From Spinacia oleracea (taxonomy: Eukaryota; Streptophyta; Magnoliopsida; Caryophyllales; Amaranthaceae), in NCBI RefSeq assembly GCF_020520425.1, contig NC_079490.1, forward strand, positions 7,006,001 through 7,070,000: 64,000 nt of DNA. The letters are read 5' to 3'. Below are positions 22,990 to 32,986 of this stretch, piece after piece (positions within the stretch are counted from its first letter, which is position 1; each line of letters opens with the position of its first letter). Below the pieces are notes generated by a model. That model saw nothing but the letters and a program-made list of their open reading frames with translations, searched no databases and was not told the origin of the DNA. The translations under genes were made by a program, and so were the position numbers.

Positions 22990-23556
22990 TTGTAAGTTAA
23001 GTTAACTTCTACCGTTACAAGTTTTTAAATAAGTTAACTCAAATGCTTAAAAGTTGTCTAGTATTTTGTGATAAAATTTTTCATTTTAATAAAAACTATT
23101 TCTTCAAAATTACTAATAGTGTATTAAATGAAAATTAATCATTTTACTCTTTAAAATGTTTATCTATCAACTTCTTTTTTTATAATATAAAAGTTAATCA
23201 AAATTAGGTAAAAGTTACAAAAAAGCTGGGTAAAAGTTATCCTAGTTTATACTAAATTCTTCATCTGTTCTGCAATAGATGCATCGTTTCTCTTTTGGAC
23301 ACTATTTATTAACTAACTTTGACAATTATTCTTTCACATTATGTAAAAACAAACATAGTCAAGTGAGATCTTGTTAAATTCGTATTAATGTGAGGATTCC
23401 AAATATCAATTTGCTTTATAATTTTTACTTACACACAAATAGAGATATTAATGTTCAAAGAAGATGTTGGGATACGTGAAAAAAAGAAATGATGCATCTA
23501 TTGCGAAAACGGAGGAAGTATACTGTACACCTTGTGCGTGCTAGACCTTTTGTGGT
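22990..23556. repeat. Dispersed repeat, copy 3, split by a MITE
   Basis: It matches 11179-11490 in the same orientation (TAACTCAAATGCTTAAAAGT, TCTTCAAAATTACTAATAGT, closing TGTACACCTTGTGCG). The match stops at 23258 and resumes at about 23521, after the inserted MITE. Confidence 0.55.
23259..23518. mobile_element. Stowaway-type MITE, same family as 2035-2296
   Basis: Left CTTCATCTGTTCTGCAATAG and right ATTGCGAAAACGGAGGAAG are inverted. The interior words GATGCATCGTTTCTC and AACATAGTCAAGTGAG are shared with 2035-2296. It sits inside the dispersed repeat near its right end. Confidence 0.65.
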
Positions 23557-23578
23557 AATTTTAGAGTCGATCAAAATT

Positions 23579-25190
23579 ATGAACACGTAGATACATCTGA
23601 ATCACCCACGTCTATTTATTTATTTATTTATTTATTTATTTTATACGGAGTAGTAGTAGAGAAGGTTCACTCAGTTTTTACTGATTCAACCACTTTGGTT
23701 TCTTACTTGTAGAGATAGGTTAAGCCAAATGTTTAGCTTACATGGACAATTGAAACCATTTGGAATATTGGAAAGAAGTTTAGAAATTGCATCATTAATA
23801 AAGTGTATCAAGACCAGATTCAATCAGTACACAATCTGGCCAAGAGGGCAACAAGGGAAGGAATATCTATGTTTCTCCAGAGGGTGTTGGGCCAACTGGT
23901 TAATTTTTTGTATTCTTATTCCTATGTCCAAAAAAAAAAAAAATTCAATCATTCAGGTGTTGCAAATTAATTAGAAAGTGCTGACCTCATTTTTGTCTTT
24001 TGACAAAGATGATGATGATCTACATTTAAAGTCGCACTGTGAGTCAATTAAACAAAACTAAAAAATGAAAAATTAATACATCGTATATTTCTCCTAGTCG
24101 TAGATGACCAAACATCAAACTAAGTGGTACATCAAATCCACCTAACCGCAAAAATGAACTTATCCAATTTGGTGTTTATTTTTAAAGTAAGATTAATATG
24201 TAAAGCTAATCACGTTTTTTTTTATCAAGACCATGACTAAGGTTATCTAATTAGTAATTATATTGATTGAGAAGCGATATCACTACTATACGGCCTCAAT
24301 CTCAAAATATAAATACATATGGTTTTATATGGCAGCGTCAATTTGTCTTTGAGCTTCTCTTATACAAAGTATCAAATCATTTGATGTATAACTTATCTAA
24401 ATTAATTGACTCTTATCTTTAATGGTAAGAAGTAGTCTCCGTTATTGACCCTTCACTATTTTTTTTCATAAAAAAACTAATGTAATTTTCTTACTTTTAT
24501 TTAAAGATAGCACTGTGTCGGGTGTGTTAGAGGGCACAACACGAAGACACAACATAAGGGCACGTAAGTTTGAACCGTGCGTGACTGCCCTTTAAAATTT
24601 TTGACAGAACACGGCCCGACATAAAACTAGTGGGCTTGACGTTGGCCAAACCCATTAAAGCCCACGATACGTGAGCTCGGCATGAGTACAACCGGACACG
24701 GTCATGACCATCTTTACTTTTCAAATACTTGTATTTCTTCGTGTATATCTCCAATTCTCCATATTAGGAAGAGAGTCCAACAATCCAACATGTTGACCAC
24801 AAAGAATATAAAATAAAACTATAGTCAGCCACCAAATTGGAATTGTGGTGTGCAGACTACTAGGAATCCATTGTCGAAATCAATTGGAAAGTTAGATGTC
24901 TAAACTAAATGATTATCTAATAAACAAAGATGTTTGAGTGTTTCTCAATCAATCAAGTAAATAAATGTCCACTTAAACCAACTCTTCATTTTTAGCAACT
25001 TAAGACTTTAAAAGATATTTTATTCCATATAATTTGTCACTTTGTTTCAGTAATGTAAGGCACTTTTATTAGTCTTCTTGGAACACCGGGAATATAAATA
25101 TATAATCGCGTTCTTACTAAAGTCAGTTGTCACATTGTCTCGACCTTATTATTAATAAAATAGTTTTTTTAAAGCTGTTGTGAAACGACC
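23579..25190 (+). repeat. Segment duplicated at 53037-55245 (copy 1)
   Basis: Long collinear similarity to the second segment in the same orientation: ACACGTAGATACATCTGAAT near the start, the AAATTGGAATTGTGGTGTG block at about 24834, GACTACTAGGAATCCATTGT, CTAAACTAAATGATTATCTA, and GTTGTCACATTGTCTCGACC near the end. It contains a (TTTA)n run at about 23607. No gene is evident; a minus-strand 75-codon frame at 24527-24754 is not convincing. Confidence 0.75.
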
Positions 25191-25249
25191 CTTGATAATA
25201 GTAATTTTTTCAAACCTCGGAAGTATTTCGTGAAAAAAATGTATTATAA

Positions 25250-25333
25250 AAAATTGTCGGATAAACATTTTAAAAGGTTAAGCATTTTTAGTTAGTTTCT
25301 CTCCGAGATACAATATTTATTGTACACCAACTT
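25250..25333. repeat. Dispersed repeat fragment, copy 4
   Basis: Only the right part of the 11179-11490 family is present (AAACATTTTAAAAGGTTAA through ACAATATTTATTGTACACC). Confidence 0.45.
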
Positions 25334-25851
25334 TAAATAAGCATGTGAGGTACTTAGAGCAACTCCAATGGTGAGCTACAAGGTGGTGTAACTGAGTTTG
25401 CCACATCAAATTTCTAGCTACAATTGATTTAAGTTACAAATTTTCACATTGAGAGTGAGGGATAGCTAAAAAAACAAAATTGAGTTTGCCACATTAAATT
25501 CCTAGCTACAATTGATTCAAGTCATTGGTGGGCTACAATACATTGTAGCTCTATATAATATTTAATTTAAACAATTTATTTATTTGAGCTACCTGCCCAA
25601 AATAGCTACAAGGTTTTAACAGATGATTTTGTCATTGTTGTATCAATGATGAGTTACCTGTTCACGTGCCGAGGAAGTATATCATTGAGGAAAGTTATTG
25701 CATAATTCCTTTGTTAGACTTCCCTCTCTTATGAGACAGTCATTACAACTTACAAGCAAGTTTGTTGTATCCAAGTTGTTCGTGCTGCAAATTAGAGAAA
25801 GGAGAAAAGAGTTCATAATCAGATTTATGGGAATCTGATAAAATATATTAT
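25334..25851. other. Intergenic DNA with a MITE-like end
   Basis: AGAGCAACTCCAATGGTGAG at 25358 resembles the CTCCAATGG-ended MITE at 13090. Fragments of it (GGTGAGCTACAA, GGTGGGCTACAA) recur up to about 25570, but the right end is not clear. No gene. Confidence 0.35.
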
Positions 25852-26053
25852 TGATGGGAAAATATAATATTGTGTTGTGTGTTGTCATTATTTGTGGGCA
25901 TACACCTCTATTTATAATACAAACTAGATCTTCTACTATTCGTAGGCTTCTTAATTCATATAGACCTCTATCTTATATCATATAGCTGAGTTATAACATA
26001 ACTCTACTACTTACGATATTCTATCTTATAGGATAACTGTGTTATCCTCAATA
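25852..26053 (-). mobile_element. Possible solo LTR or LTR fragment of a Copia element
   Basis: Read on the minus strand, a purine tract GCGGGAGGG (26054-26062) is followed by TATTGAGGATAACACAG..., a TATAAATAGA box (about 25910-25920), and an end near TTTTCCCATCA. This arrangement matches a Copia 3' LTR preceded by its polypurine tract. No second LTR or coding remnant was found, and the first base is T-A rather than T-G, so this is tentative. Confidence 0.35.
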
Positions 26054-26111
26054 CCCTCCCGCAATCGGAACGGCAGTTTCACGAACGTTGCGATTGGAGA
26101 AATAAAAAAAC

Positions 26112-26535
26112 ATGCCATATGCTTGTCCTGTCGTGTCAAGGAGTCCTGTCGTTACTGTCGTTTCAAGGAGTCCGGTCGTTTCGTACAAGGAAAAAAATGT
26201 TATATGCATGTCTTGTCGTGTCAAGGAGTCATGTCGTTTCTGTCGTTTCAAGGAGTCCGGTCGTTTCGTACAAGAGAAAAAAATGTTATATGCCTGTCTT
26301 GTCGTGTCAAGGAGTCCTATCGTTACTGTCGTTTCAAGGAGTCCGGTCGTTTCTTACAAGAGAAAAAAATGTTATATGCCTGTCTTGTCGTGTCAAGGAG
26401 TCCTGTCGTTTCTGTCGTCTCAAGGAGTCCGTTTCGTACAAGAAAAAAAAAATCTTATGCCTGCCTTGTCGTGTCAAGGAATCCTGTCGTTACTGTCGTT
26501 TCAAGGAGTCCTGTCGTTTCGGACAAGAAAAAAAA
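26112..26535 (+). repeat. Minisatellite of about 81-86 bp, five copies
   Basis: The word TCGTGTCAAGGAGTCCTGTC recurs with starts near 26131, 26216, 26302, 26388 and 26469 (steps 85, 86, 86, 81). Each unit also holds a sub-repeat, CTGTCGTTTCAAGGAGTCC. All three plus-strand frames stay open across most of the array because the unit carries few stops, so open frames here are not evidence of a gene. Confidence 0.9.
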
Positions 26536-26570
26536 TTGCCAATATGAAAAACCTCTCTCACGGCAGAAGG

Positions 26571-26661
26571 AGAACCGTCCATATCTTACGACATATGGAG
26601 AACCGTCCACATCTTACGACATATGGAGAACCGTCCATGTCTTACGACACATGGAGAACCG
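26571..26661 (+). repeat. 28-bp tandem repeat
   Basis: AGAACCGTCCATATCTTACG followed by ACATATGG repeats at 26571, 26599 and 26627, with the start of a fourth unit at 26655; copies differ by one or two bases. Each unit contains a CCATAT...ATATGG palindrome. It lies directly after the larger array. Confidence 0.85.
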
Positions 26662-26934
26662 ATAAATCAAGACAACTTTCGTGGACTTTTAATAGTACTC
26701 CATCATGAAAGACAAAAACTTTACTAATATCCAAATCATCCACTAGCCAAATTATTAACCTTGTTTGGACGAACATAACAAACCATGGAGCAAACCACTA
26801 TGGCCACGACCATCAAAACGAGCAATAATCTATGCTAGAAGGAATTGAAGATACCCCGATTGTTAATTTAACTAGTGTGAAGGTGTTGTCACAACTCACA
26901 ACTCGTATAGAAGTACATGATAATGTTTTAACGT

Positions 26935-28135
26935 CTAGTTCACGTAGGCATAGTACGCGAAGACAAAAAAAAGCATAATTTCATTAAGAAAGGAACAATT
27001 TTTTGGTAGAATTGTACAAAATTTCTCATTAATTTCATTAAGAATGGTAAAAAAAAGGCGAGAACAGCGTCTAGTCTGATGAAAGCTATGAACCAGACTC
27101 GACATCTTCTGAAAATTAATATTTTAGCAAGTTTGTTTCTATTTTTTTCCAATTTTATTTAGGAACATAGTTAACCCTATATCCATGCGGGAGCTTCAAT
27201 GTATCCATGACTTTCGTGGTTTTGATGTTGTCCATCTCTTATTGTTACGAGTTTTATATACCCCTCAAAACTGCACAATTATGAAGGTAGGTTGAAAATT
27301 ATGACAGAAAAATCAATAAAACCAGAACATAAAGAAAAGGTCATACCTTTTCATTAGCTCTTGGATCTCTGCTATTATCAACGAAAATTGAAAATCCAAC
27401 ATCTATAACATGCCTCTTTATACTCAAATAAGCCCGAATCCCAACCAAAACTCGGTTAATCTCCTCCGGAACTTGCTCCATTAGCTCAGCTTCTCCTCAA
27501 GGAAGACAAGACAAAATACAACTTATATAGAAATCAGCCGGCGCCTGCCAAGCCGGGTTACCCTTCTCTTCATCGCTTATCGTATTAATCAAATAGTCCT
27601 CTCATTTCTGTGCTATACCCACTTACTCAGTATGTCTCCATTGATATTGAAGAATAATGAGGAACAAGCTATATCCGAATTCTTTCACAAACAAATTCTA
27701 AACCAAAAACCAATCACCGAAAATGATAACCAAATTACTACATCAAAATCATCAATCACAAATTAAAGTACCAAAATCATACCAAAAATCGAACATTAGA
27801 TCTGAAAAGCAGGTCATATTTTTCAATAATTTCGATTCAACCATAAGTAATTTGTTAACCTGCAAAAAGCAAATATAGAAATTGAAAGAATAAACCTGGA
27901 TCATTTAAGAAGAGGTTGAAGGAGTAGTTTCAATGGAGGAGAGAGAAAAGAAAGCGGGTGAACTGGTGAAGTTGATGCATAGTAGTTGCCGGCTTGTCGC
28001 AGAGAACACGATGGAACATTAAAAAACTAAAAATACATAAATCTGTAATAAGTTGATAGAAGAAGGGGTATAATCGGAAAGTAAAATTACGACAAAAATT
28101 TTGGCCTTCGTTCGGCTTTTTTATATAAGTATAGA
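26935..28135 (-). mobile_element. Candidate non-autonomous Helitron
   Basis: On the minus strand the segment begins A|TCTATACTTATATAAAAAAG, a typical plant Helitron 5' end (TC after a host A), and ends CTAG at 26938-26935. Just before that end is a hairpin (26941-26959, six-pair stem with one wobble, loop GGCATAG). The base after CTAG is A rather than the expected T, and the hairpin lies closer to the end than usual. It carries no Rep/helicase. It contains exon-like sequence (27347-27481), as gene-capturing Helitrons do. Confidence 0.4.
27347..27481 (-). pseudogene. Exon-like coding fragment inside the candidate Helitron
   Basis: The minus strand reads from ATG (27481) for 45 codons, starting MEQVPEEINRVLVGIRAYLS, and ends exactly at a good splice donor AAAG|GTATGA. 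Upstream on the same strand a CT-rich leader (about 27900-27990) and GATCCAG|GTTTATTC look like a spliced 5' UTR. A short stretch read from about 27570 (EEKGNPAWQAPADFY) also looks protein-like. I do not recognise the protein. It is best read as a captured gene fragment; a small real gene is the alternative. Confidence 0.35.
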
Positions 28136-28741
28136 TTCAGCTCGTTTGGGTTTGAACTAAGTGAATATTTAATTTGGTGTAAAACGTTTCTCATAAAAAA
28201 ATTAATTTTCATCAAAAACTTTTTTCAAACGGAGCATAAGTCAAAGCACTGTTGTGGTTTACAATTTGTTGTAATGAAACTATGGAAATAGTTATATTAA
28301 TCAAACTCCTCCAAAATCAAGGCCTCAATCTATAATTCCGCCCACAGGCCACCAAAATATTTGGAAAACTTGCCGCGTAATAATCATTTCCATGTTTTAT
28401 GTACGTTGTCCACTAGCGACACACTGCTTTCTGGACTCAGATCACTCGTCACGGCTATCGATAATTTGCTAAGCTAAGTGTGCTATGAAAAAAAAGTATG
28501 GAACTTTGTGAGTAGATAGGCAATATTTTTTGAATTTTTGTTTTTGTGTTGCTTGAGAATTTTTACAGACATGTTGGCTGAAATATACAGAGTACAAATA
28601 AATGAGGCCGCTTATTTATAAGCTACCAAGTCCTTCGAACATTATACATTTTTCATGCTAGAACCTTCCGCGGAAAACCAAGCTAGAATGTCCTAGACTT
28701 CACCAGAATATTCTAGAACTTTCTTGTACACAATCGAATAC
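28136..28741. other. Intergenic DNA left of E2
   Basis: No gene. The stretch CTAGAACCTTCCGCGGAA...TTCTAGAACTTTC (28660-28725), preceded by TATTTATAAGC, looks like part of an older LTR, but I cannot delimit it. E2 interrupts this sequence at AATAC. Confidence 0.4.
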
Positions 28742-30119
28742 TGAAGGAAATAATGCCCTTGGTCCAAGTATGCATTCTATGTTAAGTCTAATAAATGCGG
28801 TTCAGTATTAATTAACAAGTTAATAATTCAGTGAGATCAAGTGAGCTGAATGCCTAGCTAGAGGCCGCTTCAGTTCAAGTGGAATTAATGATATTAATCC
28901 ACAGCTTACTCTTGACTGAACCCGTAGGGTCACACAAATAGTACGTAAAGGGATCAAGTATTTAATGGCATTAAATACTCCATCTATGAATATTCGGAAC
29001 CGACGGATCTTGGTTTCAGTGGGAGCTAAGATCGTCACAGGCAAGAAATGAATACTCCGGAAACGATGATATTGCCGGAAACGGAAATATGGATCGTATC
29101 GGAAATATGAATATTATCCAAGTCGTAGATGTTGCCGGAAACGGAAACATGGTACGTATCGGAAAATATTATTGGAAATGGGAATATTACCAGAATCGGA
29201 AATATTGCCGGAAACGGAAATATTGTCAGAATTGGAAATATTACCGGAATCGGAAAATAATTCCGGAAACGGAAATATTAAATATTTGTTCGAAACGGAA
29301 ATTAATTCCGGAATCGGAAATATTAAATATTGTTCGTATCGGAAATAAATTCCGGAACTGGAAATTTAGTCGGAAGCGTATCGTACGAATTAGCATCGGA
29401 CGAGGCCTGCTGGACGAAGGCCCAGCACGAAGCCGGGCCATCGCCCAGCAAGCACGCGCGCCACAAGCCCAGCCAAGGCAGCGCCCAGGCCTACCGCAAG
29501 GCAGGCCCAGCGCGCGCCAAGGCCACGGATGCGTGGGCCGCGCTGCGTGGGCTGCTGCTCGCACGCGCATGGGCAGCCCTTGTGGCTGCCGTGTGTGTGT
29601 GAGTTTGTGCTCATGCGTGATTCCTAAATCTACAAGAGTTAGTGTATGATTAAATTCCTATTCCTAATTGGATAAATTAATTAAATAGAATTCATGTAGG
29701 ATTCTAATTTCAATTAATTCGTATCCTACTAGGATTACGATTCCTTTTCCATAACTCTATAAATAAAGGCCTAGGGGTCATTATTTATACACAAGTTTTA
29801 AGTATTCAAAACTAAGATTTTTAAGCAGAAAAATCAGCCAATATTCTTGCCTACCTAACCGAAAATATTAGAACCTTAAGGGCGATTCTAGTTGGTCAAT
29901 CTTAAGGCGGATCCGGACGTGCTGTGGACTATCTACGGAGGGACGACACTTGGAGTCCTAAAGACTTGTTCTTGTTCGGTTCGGGCGCAGCTAGGGAAGG
30001 CACGCAACAAAGAGTATGCATCTAAACTATGCTAAATGATTATGTGTAAATAATATGTTTCCTGGCTTTATGGTTTTTCCGCATGATTTATGAACTGTCA
30101 TATGAATCATAACCTAACA
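28742..30119 (+). repeat. E2 5' LTR
   Basis: 1378 bp. U3 holds a cluster of short direct repeats built on CGGAAATATT (29060-29380) and a GC-rich block (29400-29580). TATA box CTATAAATAAA at 29757-29767; R probably begins near 29790. Small open frames over the U3 repeats and the GC-rich block are chance. Confidence 0.95.
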
Positions 30120-32986
30120 GTGGTATCACGAGCCCCTTATTATTTTCATAATCTAAATTGCATGAACATGGTTAAATATTACAAATTTGCAAGAATTAAA
30201 AGGGGTGATTAATTTTCGTAATTGTTAATTAATTGCAAATTGCGTTTATTTAATTATACGTACGCAGTTTTTCGGCAGTTTCTTCGTTACTCATCCGAAT
30301 TGAGTGATTTTTGTGTCAATTCCGCATGTAAAAAGCATTCTAAAATTTTGACAAAAATAGTATTTTTCTGCCGAACCCAGAATTCTCAAATTCGAAGCGT
30401 AACTATGACTTTTCGAAGGTTTTAGTTTTTCGAATGCAAAATTTCGTAAATTTAAGATGTTAAATTAAATATTTGCGATTCTTGTTGATAAATCTTGAAT
30501 TTTTGATTGACCTACTGCATATGTTTAACAAGTTTGAATGCCTAGTCTTGTTAATTATGCAATCTAATTTGTAATTATGATTAATTTGTTGAAAATTAGA
30601 ATAATTTAGAATTAATTTGATTTTCATAATTAATTGTAATTTAATTAGAAACCTATGATTAAAAACCACCATAAAAATTGTAAATTTACGATAAATTTTA
30701 AATTTTTATGACCTAGACTTGAATCCATAACAATCGGAAATCAATTGGATAATAAATTTTCGATTTTTCGCCCTAAAATTATGAAATTAATAATATTTAT
30801 TAATTTGTCATTAATTTTAAATATAAATTTTAAATTTTATGCGATTCATTCATATAACTTGCACGCACGAAGCAATGGACGCTTCGTGTTACCCTTAAGG
30901 TGTGTTGTATAATGCGGGCATGCGACGACGAGCAAGGGAGCTCGTCGCCCGTGCGGCACGAATGCAATGAGCAAGGGCGTAGTGCACGAGCACAAGGCAG
31001 CAGCCCTGTCTTGTGTCGTGTGCCACGAGCAATGAACGAATGGGCATGGGCGAAGGGCGAGCCAAGGCAGTCGCGTGTGGGCAGCAAGCGAGCTGCGCCA
31101 CAGCGCGCGCTGCCTCGCACAAGAGCGCGCAGCCTCGCGCGCAGCGAGCGCAAGCTCGCGTGCCACGAGCGCTGCGCCCAGCATTACTCGCGCGCACAGC
31201 GCGCGATGTCGCCCGCCCAGCGAGCGATGTCGCGCCCCAGCGAGCGATGGCTCGCGCGCACAGCGAGCGATGTCGCGCGCCCAGCGAGCGATGTCGCGCG
31301 CCCAGCGAGCGATGGCTCGCGCGCCCAGCGAGCGATGTCGCGCGCCCAGCGAGCGATGTCGCGCGCGCGCACTGCGAGCGATAGCTCGCGTGCGATGAGC
31401 GCTGGCGCGCGCAGCGAGCACCAATGCGTGCGGAGGCTTGCGATAGGGAAGCAGCAGCTATGCGACGAGCGCATGGGCTGCGCGCACATGGCCAGCAATG
31501 GCTGTGTGCGTACGGTCCATGGGCGTGCAACGCGTAGGGTGTTTGCGTTACGATTAGATCGTTTTGAATGTTTAATTTGAAAATTTCAGTTCACGTAATT
31601 TTAATTAATTTTAAAATTAATAATTTGAATTATTTTCTTGGATTTTAATTTTGAATATTATAATTATAATAAATGTTATTTATTCTAATTATTTTACTAA
31701 AATTAAAATCATGAATTAATTTAAATACGACTGAAATTAAATTAAATTTTTGGATTCAATTATAAATTGATATGAGCTTTAAATTTTAATTAAATTTGTA
31801 TGTTTCCGGTTAGACTAGAAATACATTTTTATGTTTAAAATTGGTAAAGCATATGAATTTATTGGTTTAAGTGGGAGCGCTTTTTAGTCATAAACTCTTG
31901 ATTAGGTCTACAAATCCTTAAGGTTAAAACAACTTGATTAGAATTAATAAGGACTGAATAATTGGTAGATTATTGGTGCCCTTGATTAATTGCTGCAAAT
32001 GTTTACGTGATGCATAATGTGTTTTACTAACCAGCTATGTGGGCCATTCATGATAATGAATGGGTGAATGGTATATATTGTATATGTACTGTTTTGCAGG
32101 TTATGAAGTGACTAGTATGGCCCAAATAGGATAGAAAATATGGTCTGCGTACCATTAATTTGAATGTAATTGGTCTAAAGTACCAAAGTTATTTTTCAAT
32201 TCAAATATGGTCTACGAACCATCAAATAGTTGTAATTAGTTATAGCTTATCCTATTTGAAGAAAATGGTGCCTCCCACGGAGATTTTCATGACGGACTTT
32301 GAAGTCAAAGCTTCAAGATGAAGTCGGGCCATACTAGATCACAAATATCTTATGCATGTTTTAAGTTATTTATTGTTTTAAATATGTCTTAAAATGCATG
32401 AGATCAAAAGCTTGATTATGTTGCATGATTAAGGATTTTAGTTCACTTAAAATCTAACCAACATAGTAAGAGCCTTAAGTTCCAAACTTAAAAATTGAGT
32501 TAAAAGGTGCCATGCCAAAATATACACTTGCTTGGATATCCTTTACATCAATCTAGTAATAGTTTTCGCTCAGCGAGGTGTTACTTATTGGTCCTAAAGG
32601 GGCAAGGTACACAAATAATTGTGAGTACATGTTAGTTTTGGTGAAACTCAACGATATAAGTAAGGAGTCCTTTTATGTCGTGGCAAATTCGATAGGTTTA
32701 CCTAATAAGTTCTTAGACGTACCTATCAACCAAGAATAGTTTCTAGACTATTAGCAAAAGGCTTTTGCTTACCTAAGATGTTCTAGGATTAAGTCGACAA
32801 ACTGTGCTTAGTTCTTCAATTATTTTAGGATCTTGGAATCATTTTATTCACACCTGCCGGAACACATAATTTGAATAAAATGCTTAATAAACACTGAATT
32901 ATGCATGTATGCTAGAATTTAAGTTTATTAAGAGAAACTGTGAATGGTTATTTATTTGTTTATTCTTTTCAATTGTAGTTTTTAAT
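30120..32986 (+). other. E2 untranslated leader
   Basis: 2.87 kb between the 5' LTR and gag. Two very AT-rich parts flank a GC-rich island (about 30905-31520). Just before gag, TTTATTCTTTTCAATTGTAG (ending at 32978) is a good splice acceptor, so the leader may be partly removed as an intron. Long overlapping frames over the island are due to its composition. Confidence 0.8.
31190..31392 (+). repeat. GC-rich 21/23-bp tandem array in the E2 leader
   Basis: The unit CAGCGAGCGATGTCGCGCGC (21 bp) alternates with a 23-bp form containing GATGGCTCGCGCG; roughly nine units. The same array is in E3 (41920-42090), so it belongs to the family and was not acquired here. Confidence 0.85.

Noticed and set aside
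26039-26708. Three overlapping plus-strand frames of 142-208 codons
   Set aside because: Produced by the 81-86-bp minisatellite; all frames are open at once and repeat the same short peptide. Also not a CRISPR array: units are contiguous, without unique spacers, in a plant genome.
29089-29649. 186-codon frame in the E2 LTR (and copies in other LTRs)
   Set aside because: It spans the CGGAAATATT repeats and the GC-rich U3 block; the translation is repetitive and the frame is not kept in E3, where the repeat differs.
30830-31580. Overlapping frames of 84-226 codons on both strands in the E2 leader
   Set aside because: They follow from the GC-rich 21/23-bp array, which lacks stops; translations are Ala/Arg/Ser low-complexity repeats without domains. 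The same applies to 41469-42343 in E3.
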